From Pseudo-nitzschia pungens (lineage: Eukaryota > Bacillariophyta > Bacillariophyceae > Bacillariales > Bacillariaceae), in the NCBI GenBank assembly GCA_037355855.1, contig CM074762.1, positions 620,001 to 684,000 on the forward strand: a stretch of 64,000 nucleotides of DNA, given 5' to 3'. Both the position numbers and the translations under genes were made by a program. Positions within the stretch are counted from its first letter, which is position 1, and each line of letters starts with the position of its first letter. Positions 24,090 through 32,785 of the stretch are shown here, one piece after another. A model generated the notes under the pieces. It did not search any database. It was not told the DNA's origin and was given only the letters and a program-made list of their open reading frames with translations.

Positions 24090-25721
24090 ATGGCATTGCC
24101 GAACGCTGCTGATGCTGATGCTAATGCTAATGCTGATGCTAATGCTGATGCTTTTGCCATGCCGTCTGTCGCACGGACGAGAGAAAAATACGATTCTCCC
24201 TTGACACACAAGGCGGTGATGATCGATCTTGCTTCATGGTGGTGTTACGCCGTTCTGTCAGGGAGGAATCGTCGCTTGCCCGACGAGTTCGGAAGTATCC
24301 TCCAGTTTTTGGCACCCATTCCCTCCCAGTCAACTCTTTCCATACGGCTCCGCTGCCTCGTCCTGTGGCAGGATCTCTTGGCACAGATTGACACACGGGA
24401 CGATGATACCGGGCGAAAGCAATTCGAAATCATTCTGGACAGGTTGATACTGCTTCGTAAGGACTTTTTCTCCGAGTCTCCCAACGAGGACGAGTACGAT
24501 GAGGTTTTGAGAATGGTTCAAACCCACAAGATTCTATCCGAGATGTTCAAACGTTTTGAAAAAATTGCCAAGACTGGAACGAGCAAACGCGGTGATACAA
24601 ACAGCCATTTCACGAACGCAATGCTGGATCAATACGACGACGCTATCAAGAACATTTATATCGGATCGGACGACAAGATTCCTGCGTCATTGGTAGATCT
24701 GGTGAACAAATACAATAACTGGGATGCAGAAGATCGGATCGATCACATCACCCAGATTGTGACCTCCCAGATGTCAACACTTAGATACGGAAGTCTGAAG
24801 AATAAACTTCAATCTTTGTTACTTCGCTGGTTCGAATACGAAATTGAGGATACCAGTTGTGAAACAGGTGTAGCAAAGATTCCAGAGTTGTTGGCAATAA
24901 GGTACCGCGGTGTTGGTTTTGGCAGCAGAAGCAAAGAAGACAAGGGAAATTCCCCGAACCACACGGACTCGGTTCTCCACACTAGCATTGACACTGGCAC
25001 TGGTACTGGAACTACAGCTGTTGACTCGAACGAGAGCCAAAACCGCTCACAGCGCCAGCAGCAGCACGTTCCAACCGAAACACTTACCCCTGAGTCACGG
25101 GAACGACTGCGGCGAACAACGACAAAGGCTCGAGAGGAAGAAGCTTCGCCGCTCCACCAGCAAGAGCACATGCCACAAGGAAATCCGAAACCAAAGCCAA
25201 CCCGAAATGCACGGGAGCGGGAAACCCTTGTCCCACCCGACAGAGAGCGAAGGAGCGACTCGTCCGACAACAGCGACGAAAACAAAGAATCAAGGAATCG
25301 GTTGCACGTTCGAAAGAGGAGACTGCCCGTGAGTTCCCAACCGCAACCACGCACGCAGGGCGAGTCCGAGGACGACGAGACATCGCCCTCCGCCAAATCT
25401 CCGTTGCCGCTGCCCATGGACCACGCAAGAAAGCGGTGTCGGCGCGATCGAGGTACCAATCGGTCCCGATCAATTACGACTCCGCCGGGGAGGAAGCGAC
25501 ACGTGTCGTCGCTATCAGCGAGGGCAAGGAATATCAGGGAAACGGGGGGGACCTGGTCACAGGAAGAAGACCAGGCACTCGGTAGCGGTGTGGGGAGGAA
25601 TGGTTACGGAAATTGGAATGCCATACTCCGGGCAGAAAAGAAGGTACTCGGCGCGAAATGCCAGGACGATCTCAAGAATCGAGCGGACCTGTTGATTGCA
25701 CGTGGCATGCTGAATCTTTGA
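24090..25721 (+). CDS. TRF-like protein: helical N-terminal domain, disordered basic linker, C-terminal Myb/telobox-like domain
   Basis: 543 residues. A short Ala-Asp-Asn repeat (residues 4-22, from a GCTGAT/GCTAAT hexamer) precedes a helical domain at about 35-275 (SWWCYAVLSGR, LRCLVLWQDLLAQID, KQFEIILDRLILLRKDFF, LLLRWFEYEIED). A long Arg/Ser/Glu-rich disordered region with basic clusters (KRCRRDRG, GRKRH) fills 290-480. A single Myb/SANT repeat closes the protein (about 487-540: GTWSQEEDQAL, GYGNWNAIL, CQDDLKNRADLL). This order and size are those of shelterin TRF1/TRF2/Taz1 telomere-binding proteins, and DDLKNRADLL aligns with the telobox VDLKDKWRNL, though the Trp is replaced by Ala. Telomere binding is inference. 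It could instead be another single-Myb chromatin protein. Confidence 0.6.
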   Translation: MALPNAADADANANADANADAFAMPSVARTREKYDSPLTHKAVMIDLASWWCYAVLSGRNRRLPDEFGSILQFLAPIPSQSTLSIRLRCLVLWQDLLAQIDTRDDDTGRKQFEIILDRLILLRKDFFSESPNEDEYDEVLRMVQTHKILSEMFKRFEKIAKTGTSKRGDTNSHFTNAMLDQYDDAIKNIYIGSDDKIPASLVDLVNKYNNWDAEDRIDHITQIVTSQMSTLRYGSLKNKLQSLLLRWFEYEIEDTSCETGVAKIPELLAIRYRGVGFGSRSKEDKGNSPNHTDSVLHTSIDTGTGTGTTAVDSNESQNRSQRQQQHVPTETLTPESRERLRRTTTKAREEEASPLHQQEHMPQGNPKPKPTRNARERETLVPPDRERRSDSSDNSDENKESRNRLHVRKRRLPVSSQPQPRTQGESEDDETSPSAKSPLPLPMDHARKRCRRDRGTNRSRSITTPPGRKRHVSSLSARARNIRETGGTWSQEEDQALGSGVGRNGYGNWNAILRAEKKVLGAKCQDDLKNRADLLIARGMLNL

Positions 25722-26163
25722 ACGCGCGTCGCAACCCAACGCCGGTTTGGAGCGACTTAGTTGCCTTGCTGTGGAGCGTTATTTCTGCGGGAACGGCTGC
25801 ACAGGGCGAAACGACTCATTTACACGAAAAAAAGTGACTCGCTACGGCCGTTGTTGGTTATCTATGGTCCAGGAGAATAGCAATAGCACTCATTGTAACT
25901 GTAATTATAGCACACACAGCCGCACGTAGAATTTTTTTCAATCGTTGACAAGATTTGTTGTCGCGCTGAGCGTTTGTCCTGTCCTGTCCTGTCCTGTACT
26001 TTTCTCTCTGTGTAAAGTGAACAAATCAACGAGCGGACGCGATTCGAGATTGGTTACAAGCCGATTTGTTGCTCGGGATTCCACGAGGCCGATGGATCCA
26101 CCCAACTGCAGCTGCGGTGAGAGTTGGTTCGTTTGCTTTCTTTTCGTCTGGTTTGAAACCCCA
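25722..26163. other. Intergenic between convergent TRF-like gene and PIG-T
   Basis: No gene is seen. It contains (GTCCT)4 at 25976-25995, one of the pentanucleotide microsatellites of this window. Confidence 0.6.
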
Positions 26164-28185
26164 TCACTCGCCCGCCTCGTCCGAATCATCGTCGCTCGCG
26201 TCACCGGCTGCGCTTGCGTCTTCTTCTTCCTCCTCCTCGTCTTCCATCCCCTCTCTCGCGACGGATAGCTTGGACCGCACCCTCCCCAGGGCTTCTCGGA
26301 GCCGCCTCCGGATCCGCTCTGGCTTAGACTCGGGTTTCGTCTCGGGGTACAGGGTGTGCCTCATTTTTTCGGACGCCTTGCGCACCAGAATGGTCACGAT
26401 GGCCCCGATCAGGTAGGCATAGAGGGAAGACGTAAAGGATACGACGTTGAAGGGCATGGACAGGTCCGGAACGGGCGGGAGCAGGAGCAACGGGTTGGAG
26501 TAGGCTATCGTTGTTCTAGAGGGAGAGCCGTCGCAGACGACGGTGGCGCGCGACGGTGGGATGACCCAGCCCTTGTTGGGATCTCCCGGGAAATCGTCGA
26601 TCGTCAAAAAGGCCGGATCGAACTCCAGGGAGACGTGGATGGCGGAGGGCAAGGGCGACGAGAACGACGGCATCGTTCCTTGCGACGAAAAAGCCTCGAC
26701 CGACAGGACACTGTTCCGGTGCTCTGGATCCCATTCAACCGATGCGATCAGCCGTGGATGAGGATTCGCAGAGTCGTCGTTGTGGTAGTACCCATTGGTT
26801 TCGTCTTCGTCGTCACTGTCTGCGTCGACCACGGAGAGGGTCCGCCAGAGAGGAGTCATAACTTCGGGAAGAACCTGGCGGTACACCATGCGGCACGAGG
26901 GAAACAACGACGACGACGACGACGGCGACGAAACGTCGCTGAGCGGATTCAGCTCGATGGTGCTCTCGAACCGTCCCCGATTGGTGTGGTGCTTTCGGAG
27001 GACCTGGTCTATGCTGACGGCGTGCGAATATCCGGGACTGGTCGGTTCGGAAGCTTCGGTTTCGTCTTCATTATCTTGGTTGCCGTTGCCGAGCGGCACC
27101 AATCGGTATATTCCAGCGGGGTTTTCCGAGCCCGCGTCCAATTCCGATCCGGCTAGTACCTCAAAGGAGGATCGGCTTCCGATGGGGCAGGCGTCCGAAT
27201 TTTCCCGAACGGCACCGGCAAGCCAGTCGTTTTTGGACGCGTCTTTCGGAACGATGGTCCGGTATTGAATGCCCACCGACAGGTTCTGCTTGCCGCTGCT
27301 GCTGCTGTTGTTGTTGCTACTGCTGTTGCTTTCGGATCCATCCGACGACGTCCATGTCCACCACAGAACCTTGTGAAACGTCGGGTGCTGCCTCGAAGGG
27401 ATCTTTCCGGTTTCTCTCCCGTCCCCTCGGTAGTATCCCACCAGAAAATCGGACCACTCCTTTCCGGACCACCCGAAGAAACCCCGCGCATGGCCCCCGC
27501 ATATCCCCGGAAGCGTCCCCCGGAAAGCTTGCATCAGTCCGTCTGTGCTCCAGGCCGCACCATCCAGGGGCACGGCGAGCTCGTAGGTTCGCGGGGAGAT
27601 GTTCGGCCCCGACTCGCGTTCGTGTTTGTGTTCGACCGCTTCCGCGACGATGTCCCATTTCCAGCCCGTGACGGGAGTCACCAGCCGCCGCGTCCGGATC
27701 AATTCCTCGAGGACGGCCTGGACCGCTGTCGCCTCCTCGGAGGGAGTCAGCCCTCCGGCGGGACGAATCGATAGCACGAATCCCTGGGGGAGGCTAGGAA
27801 ATGGGTCGGTGCTGCTGCTGCTGCTGCTGTGTCCTGCCTCGTCGCTCCATCGGCTCAGCAAGGGAACGCCGTCGAGGCCATCGGAAAGGTTCGGGAATCC
27901 GCCGCGGGTGCCGTGGCTGGAAACACTCATCCGCACCCTGGAAATCTTGCCGGCGTAAAAGCGGCGGAGGCTTTGCGCATCATCCGCGGAAGAAGACGAC
28001 GACAATTGCGACAAGCCGAGGTCAATGTCCTCAAAGGGATGGATCCAGGCATCGTCCCTCCACTGTGCCAGCGATTCGAGTCGGACCGTTTTGGTACTGG
28101 TCGCGGGCGATGAAGAAGACGACCGGACCAGGAGCCGCTCTTCGAACGAGTAGGGCAGTGGTGGAGCTGACGGTTTGGATTCCAT
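26164..28185 (-). CDS. PIGT: GPI transamidase subunit PIG-T (Gpi16 family)
   Basis: 673 residues. PIG-T is the ER-luminal subunit that stabilises the GPI transamidase complex attaching GPI anchors to proteins. Landmarks in order: SFEERLLVR (start of the luminal domain), LSDGLDGVPLLSRW region, PLDGAAWSTDGLMQAFRGTL, CRMVYRQVLPEVMTPLWRTL (about residue 440), DPNKGWVIPPSRATV, SNPLLLLPPVPDLSMPFNVV, a single membrane segment at about 575-600, then a basic and finally acidic cytosolic tail (EEEEEEDASAAGD). The PDFSMPYNV motif before the membrane helix is diagnostic of the family. The ATG used gives no signal peptide although the luminal domain starts almost at once, so a short upstream signal exon may be missed. 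Ser/Gly-rich insertions lengthen it relative to the human protein. Confidence 0.9.
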   Translation of the reverse strand: MESKPSAPPLPYSFEERLLVRSSSSSPATSTKTVRLESLAQWRDDAWIHPFEDIDLGLSQLSSSSSADDAQSLRRFYAGKISRVRMSVSSHGTRGGFPNLSDGLDGVPLLSRWSDEAGHSSSSSSTDPFPSLPQGFVLSIRPAGGLTPSEEATAVQAVLEELIRTRRLVTPVTGWKWDIVAEAVEHKHERESGPNISPRTYELAVPLDGAAWSTDGLMQAFRGTLPGICGGHARGFFGWSGKEWSDFLVGYYRGDGRETGKIPSRQHPTFHKVLWWTWTSSDGSESNSSSNNNSSSSGKQNLSVGIQYRTIVPKDASKNDWLAGAVRENSDACPIGSRSSFEVLAGSELDAGSENPAGIYRLVPLGNGNQDNEDETEASEPTSPGYSHAVSIDQVLRKHHTNRGRFESTIELNPLSDVSSPSSSSSLFPSCRMVYRQVLPEVMTPLWRTLSVVDADSDDEDETNGYYHNDDSANPHPRLIASVEWDPEHRNSVLSVEAFSSQGTMPSFSSPLPSAIHVSLEFDPAFLTIDDFPGDPNKGWVIPPSRATVVCDGSPSRTTIAYSNPLLLLPPVPDLSMPFNVVSFTSSLYAYLIGAIVTILVRKASEKMRHTLYPETKPESKPERIRRRLREALGRVRSKLSVAREGMEDEEEEEEDASAAGDASDDDSDEAGE

Positions 28186-29031
28186 GGGTGCTGGTTCTGT
28201 GTCTGTTTGCGTCTGTTTTCTGGTTGCCTACCGGTAGAGTAATTTATCCGTTCCTCGACAACGAGGACAATCCAAATACAGCAGAAATCCGGGGTTAGCC
28301 TCACGATGTGTTGTGTAGTAACCTTACGAAGTAGTGAGCTCGAGTAAGGCTTAACCTTACCGTACTTGTACGAATATGTAAGATTATGGTAATACACGGT
28401 AAGGTTAAGATCTTATCTGTGCCCGTAAGGTTCTTAGTGCCTCCTTTCATCAAAAGCGGGAGAAAACTAAGTCACTTTCGACACCCTTAGTCGTCAAACC
28501 TTACCCTTCCAAGGTATGATCACAAATTATTATGAGTAAATCTTAATCTTACCTGGTATGTGGATCCGAATCATCCGATTATTTGCGTAAGGTTTACCGT
28601 AAGGTTACCGGTACACCCACCACACCTCAGATTGCGTAAGTTACCGGGCACCAATAATGATACGAAGGAAGGTTAGTTCGTAATGACTACGAAGTACAGT
28701 ACTACGTACAGTACTTAGTAAGGTTTCCTTCGTACTACGTAATGACCAATGACCAAGTACGTATTCATACCTGATGGCAGAAACGGTATGTATGATATGA
28801 GGCAACGGATGAGGAGAGAAGGAAAACGAGTTTTCGCGACTCCTCCCTCTGTCGTCCAAGCTTTCGGTTGATTTGCCGAAAACGGCGAAGGTCGAACTAA
28901 AAAAGGTGATAGCAATCGGGCGGGAGCGGTGTGCACGTACCGGTAATGTACCAGGCAATCTAACTCCCCGCCCGCTTTCGGAAAAGGAACTTTTCGCGAT
29001 TCATTCGTTCCATCCGTTCCGATTCGATCCA
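28186..29031. promoter_or_regulatory. Divergent promoter region, PIG-T / ABHD11-like
   Basis: The 846-bp gap between divergent starts has a dense cluster of AACCTTAC/GTAAGGTT words (28310-28740) and TACCGGTA at 28229, 28606 and 28938, the outer two 44 and 87 bp from the two ATGs. ACGTAC/GTAC-rich stretches lie at 28690-28760. No gene is seen. Confidence 0.5.
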
Positions 29032-30246
29032 ATGTCGTCACGCACGTTGCCAATCGTCTCCTCGTTGCTGGCGCGGAAATCCATCGCGAGGACGACATCG
29101 ACGGCTAGAGCGACAGCGACGGCCCATGGGTGGTTCGGAACCTCCTCCGTCGTCTCTTCGAGCAACCGATCCGTGCCGATTCCGCTGCACACCGAGTGGA
29201 TCCCCCCCGAGGCTTGCGAAAGCGGAACCGAAAAGGCCAACACCGATGAGCACTACACGGTCCTCTTCCTGCACGGCCTGCTGGGCTCCGGACGCAACCT
29301 GAAAACCTTTGCCCGAAAGGTCGTCCAGCAACAGTCGTCCAGCCAGGGATCCTGCCGCGGCGGAATCCTGGTGGACCTGAGGGGCCACGGAACGTCCTTT
29401 CGGACACAAAAACGCGAGGAGCACTCCCTCGGAAAAGACCAAGCGAACGAAAAGTACGGCGCGGCTTGCACCTTTTCGGATTGCGCCCGGGACATTGAGC
29501 ACACGTTGCAACAAACGCTTCGAGGCGATGAAAGTGCCTATGCGAATGCGAATGCGAATGCGAATGCGAATGCGAATGGTTCCCCGCAGCTGTCACCGCA
29601 ACCGCCACCACCCGCCCGTGTGTTGGTGGGTCATTCCTTTGGTGGTCGGCTGGCACTGGAATACGCCGCGGGCGTCGCCGAGACGCAACCGCTCGAGGCG
29701 CTCTGGTTGCTCGACACGGTTCCGGGAGAAGCCAACGAAACCGTCGACCGGGTCCTGGCCACCATTGCCAACGTCCTGGAGGACAACAAGAATAACCGAA
29801 CCAACGAAAACGACAACGACAACGACAGCACAACGCCCCCACCCACCAAGAAGGAAATCGTGTCCGTCCTGACCGAACCTCCCCACGGGATGGATCTGCC
29901 GACCGCCCAGTGGCTGGCCATGTCGTACGACGAGAAATCGGGGGACAATTTCGGTTTCGACAACGATCTGGTCACCCGACTGAAACCCGAGTTCCGGGAC
30001 CAGGATTTCCACGGACTCTTGCGCAGGGTTCTGGCCGCCACCAAGACCAAGAACAAGAACAAGACCCAGGTGCACGTGGTCCGGGGCGGCAAGAACACCG
30101 GATGGTCGATCCCGATCCTGTCCGAGCTGGAAGCGGTGCGAAGGGAGTTTCCGACCAATTTTCACCTGCACGTGCTGCCGTCCGCGGGACACAACGTCCA
30201 CATCGACGACCTGCAGGGATTGGTGAAGCTCTTTGACGGGAGGTGA
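29032..30246 (+). CDS. ABHD11-like alpha/beta hydrolase, probably mitochondrial
   Basis: 404 residues from the ATG at 29032. I chose this over an in-frame upstream ATG at 28873 because it opens a presequence-like leader (MSSRTLPIVSSLLARKSIAR, Ser/Arg/Thr-rich, no acids) followed by the fold. Oxyanion motif LFLHGLLGS, then VDLRGHG, nucleophile elbow VLVGHSFGG (Ser about 202), LDTVPGE in the acid loop region, and catalytic His in SAGHNVHIDD (about 387). This matches the ABHD11 subfamily (HGLFGS, GHSMGG, NAGHWIHAD), which in animals is a mitochondrial serine hydrolase linked to 2-oxoglutarate dehydrogenase. Two low-complexity insertions break the fold: an Asn-Ala run from a GCGAAT hexamer (29541-29577) and an Asn/Asp/Thr stretch. 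The substrate here is unknown. Confidence 0.82.
   Translation: MSSRTLPIVSSLLARKSIARTTSTARATATAHGWFGTSSVVSSSNRSVPIPLHTEWIPPEACESGTEKANTDEHYTVLFLHGLLGSGRNLKTFARKVVQQQSSSQGSCRGGILVDLRGHGTSFRTQKREEHSLGKDQANEKYGAACTFSDCARDIEHTLQQTLRGDESAYANANANANANANGSPQLSPQPPPPARVLVGHSFGGRLALEYAAGVAETQPLEALWLLDTVPGEANETVDRVLATIANVLEDNKNNRTNENDNDNDSTTPPPTKKEIVSVLTEPPHGMDLPTAQWLAMSYDEKSGDNFGFDNDLVTRLKPEFRDQDFHGLLRRVLAATKTKNKNKTQVHVVRGGKNTGWSIPILSELEAVRREFPTNFHLHVLPSAGHNVHIDDLQGLVKLFDGR
29541..29577 (+). repeat. (TGCGAA)6 coding hexanucleotide repeat
   Basis: Six copies of TGCGAA encode an (Ala-Asn)n run inside the ABHD11-like protein. The unit is a multiple of three and so preserves frame. Confidence 0.85.
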
Positions 30247-30814
30247 TGCGATATTCGATATTCGATGCGATGCGATTCGAGAACACTTTTCGAAACGTAA
30301 TGGAATGCTCCACTGACTTGTGCGCAAGCCGACACCCAAGCGTGCACGAACTAACAAAAAACGGGAAGTGAGTGATGACTACAACACGGAACGACCCATA
30401 GAGAGATCATTATACGGTTCCTTCATTCCACCGTTGCATCGAGTTTTGGAATCATAGCATTGTTTGCGAGACTGTGGTTGGTACCGCTGCGGAATGATAT
30501 CAAAAGGACATTCTCTACCGGTACGGTATGATTTGTCCGAAGCCAGTCTTACTGGAACATGTCCGTCGTGATTTAAGACGATCCCCGCTTAAAATAGTTG
30601 TCAACGTAGCTGATGTCGTAATCCAGTTGTAAACTCTGTCATTGGTACCTGTGCTTCGTTGATAACGGTCAAAAGTCAGCGAAACAAGTGTGTTGGTGGG
30701 AATTGCGGACCTACGTCAATGTACTAAAACATTCAAAATTGAAAGAGGAGTGGTAATAAGTTGCTAAGTACATAGTGATATTGTATCAATCGAATAGTGC
30801 CAAATACATTGTGC
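30247..30814. other. Intergenic between convergent ABHD11-like and ADP/ATP carrier genes
   Basis: No gene is seen. Just after the ABHD11-like stop there is a GCGATATTCGATATTCGATG-type pentamer-derived repeat (30247-30280). A TACCGGTA palindrome lies at 30516. Confidence 0.6.
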
Positions 30815-31720
30815 TTATTTGCTGACGGCGTTGATGATTTCGTCGTAGATGACCAACACGAGGGCGGCACCGGTTCCACGAAGAACGTTAGCAAGAGCTC
30901 CCTTGAAGAATCCACCGGGTCCCTCGGTCTTGAGGATCTTTCCGAAGCAATCGGCCATGCCGTTGTACATTTGTTGGTCCTTAGGCTTGGAGGCCTCGAT
31001 CTGGAGACGACGTTGCATGGTGTCAAAGGGGTAGGCGACAATTCCGGAGGTGGCGACGGCGATTTGGGCGACAACGAACTTGGAGGCAAGACCGACGGCG
31101 GTGAAATCCTTTTGGTAGGGGTTGAAGGCCTTGAGGATATCCTGAAGACCGAACTGGGCTCCACGGTAGACAACAATTCCGACGGTGGAAGGTCCAATTC
31201 CGTTGTAGAGAGACATAACACCGTTGGCCTTGACAGTCTTCTTCAAGCAATCCCACATACCATTGTACTTCTTCTCCTTTCCAAGATCAGCTCCGAGAAC
31301 GGTTCGGACGTAGATAAGAGGGTAGACAATGGTGTTGGTAGCTCCTCCGGCGGCGGAACCAGAGGCAATTTGGGCGGCGGCGAACTTGGTGAAGTCTGTG
31401 TTCTTGTCGTATTTGGGGAACATTCGCTTGATGGTGTCCTTGAAGGCCAAGTTGAAGGCGGCGGTGGGAACGTATCGGATGCAGTTAGCAAAGTTTCCAC
31501 GCCACAAGGAGGAAGGTCCGAGCTCTGTGATGTGGCGTCTGAAAGCATCTCCCATACCGGTGTATCGCTTCATTTCACCGGAAATGACACGGGGATCGGA
31601 GTCCTGGTTCTGGATGGCGAGCTTAACCTTCTCCAGGGGGGCGGTGATGGTCTTGGAGACGGCACCGGAGATACCTCCGGCAGCCAAGTTGATAAGGGGG
31701 TTCACTTGCTTCTCAGGCAT
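30815..31720 (-). CDS. Mitochondrial ADP/ATP carrier-like protein with altered signature
   Basis: 301 residues with three mitochondrial-carrier repeats, the usual length. It matches ADP/ATP carriers along its whole length: LINLAAGGISGAVSKTITAPLEKVKL, LWRGNFANCIRYVPTAAFNLAFKD, and YRGAQFGLQD. Such carriers exchange cytosolic ADP for matrix ATP across the inner membrane. Two of the three matrix-gate motifs deviate. Repeat 1 has PLEKVK (normal), repeat 2 has PLIYVR where ADP/ATP carriers have an acid (PLDFAR), and repeat 3 has PFDTMQRRLQ where they have PFDTVRRRMMM. The RRRMMM signature is therefore QRRLQI. Single exon. Synonymous choice is strongly biased (C/G-ending), as in highly expressed genes. 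A paralogous nucleotide carrier with different substrate is possible. Confidence 0.85.
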   Translation of the reverse strand: MPEKQVNPLINLAAGGISGAVSKTITAPLEKVKLAIQNQDSDPRVISGEMKRYTGMGDAFRRHITELGPSSLWRGNFANCIRYVPTAAFNLAFKDTIKRMFPKYDKNTDFTKFAAAQIASGSAAGGATNTIVYPLIYVRTVLGADLGKEKKYNGMWDCLKKTVKANGVMSLYNGIGPSTVGIVVYRGAQFGLQDILKAFNPYQKDFTAVGLASKFVVAQIAVATSGIVAYPFDTMQRRLQIEASKPKDQQMYNGMADCFGKILKTEGPGGFFKGALANVLRGTGAALVLVIYDEIINAVSK

Positions 31721-32785
31721 GATGAATGTATTTGATTCTGGAGGACGAATGCAATGTGGTGGGTGAGTTATTTCGTACGTACGTGTTCGGAGTCATTTTC
31801 GGTTTTCGACACAGATTTGGTGCTTGTGGGACCCTTGGTTCCAATCGAACCGTCTGTTGTGCATCAAATAATATTGCTCCAACGGCCGAGGTCTGTAGAC
31901 GGATGTGTGGTTCATTCACTGGTTGGGTGCGAACCAATCTTTTTCCAAGAATTGGCGCATTCGACCAACAGTTTTCGAATTCCGTCATCTGAGTTCGGCG
32001 CCATGGTTGCTCCTTCCACAGACCAATGCCGATTGGGTTGCATTCCTATCATAATCTCTCCTTGTATAGGGATACAGAGAGCTTGTTCGTTGCTGATCAC
32101 TAGGGCGACTCACCTTTCGTGCAAAAGTTAACAAATTCTTTTCAACAGTTTGTGACTGGCGAAGGTCAAAATTATGAGGACGAAGTGCGATCGATACTCT
32201 GCATTTGCACCGCGAATTAGCAATGCTTGGTTGTGGATGAGCCTACATAGCCGTTGCGTACCGTGCGAAATTATCTTCCTAGGAAGAAAAATTCTACGAG
32301 TAATTACTTCTATTCACAAAACTCGATGGTCATTTTTGGAATCCATTTTTTTCGTGGTCGTACCGATACAATCAGCGACGAGGCAGCCGGCTTACGACTA
32401 TTCTTACGTAGGACGTGTCTACTGTCGTCGGGTGAGGCCGTGCGTGGCGAAAACCATCCATTCGATTTCCAGTCCTGGAAGAAAATGGAATCACGAGTCA
32501 CATCACCCGAACTTTAGGACTGGATCACAACCGGGATTGTCTGCGGACGAACCAAAAAAATCATACAGTACTTCGTAGGAAATTAGTGTAATAACCTTAA
32601 GGTTTACTCGTAATGATTTCGACTTCCAACAACCATTACTGTATTTGCCGTTTGCATGCACACCATACCGTACCTGGTACCGTTCGCAACAATCGAGCAG
32701 TTGCGATGCTTCATCCAAGACCTGCCGCGTGCCCAGCATCAAACACCAACGACAACACCGACAACACCGACAGCACCGAGCAACG
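31721..32785. promoter_or_regulatory. Divergent intergenic, ADP/ATP carrier-like / methyltransferase genes
   Basis: About 1.06 kb between divergent starts. No coding region is supported; ORFs at 31726, 31754 and 32174 lack any recognisable domain. Both 5' UTRs and promoters should be here. The frame of the methyltransferase is open upstream to an alternative ATG at 32645. Confidence 0.45.

Noticed and set aside
26356..27156. 266-codon plus-strand ORF opposite PIG-T
   Set aside because: Arg/Gly-rich antisense shadow without any domain.
30797..31735. 312-codon plus-strand ORF opposite the ADP/ATP carrier
   Set aside because: Gly/Val-rich shadow created by biased codons in the real minus-strand gene.
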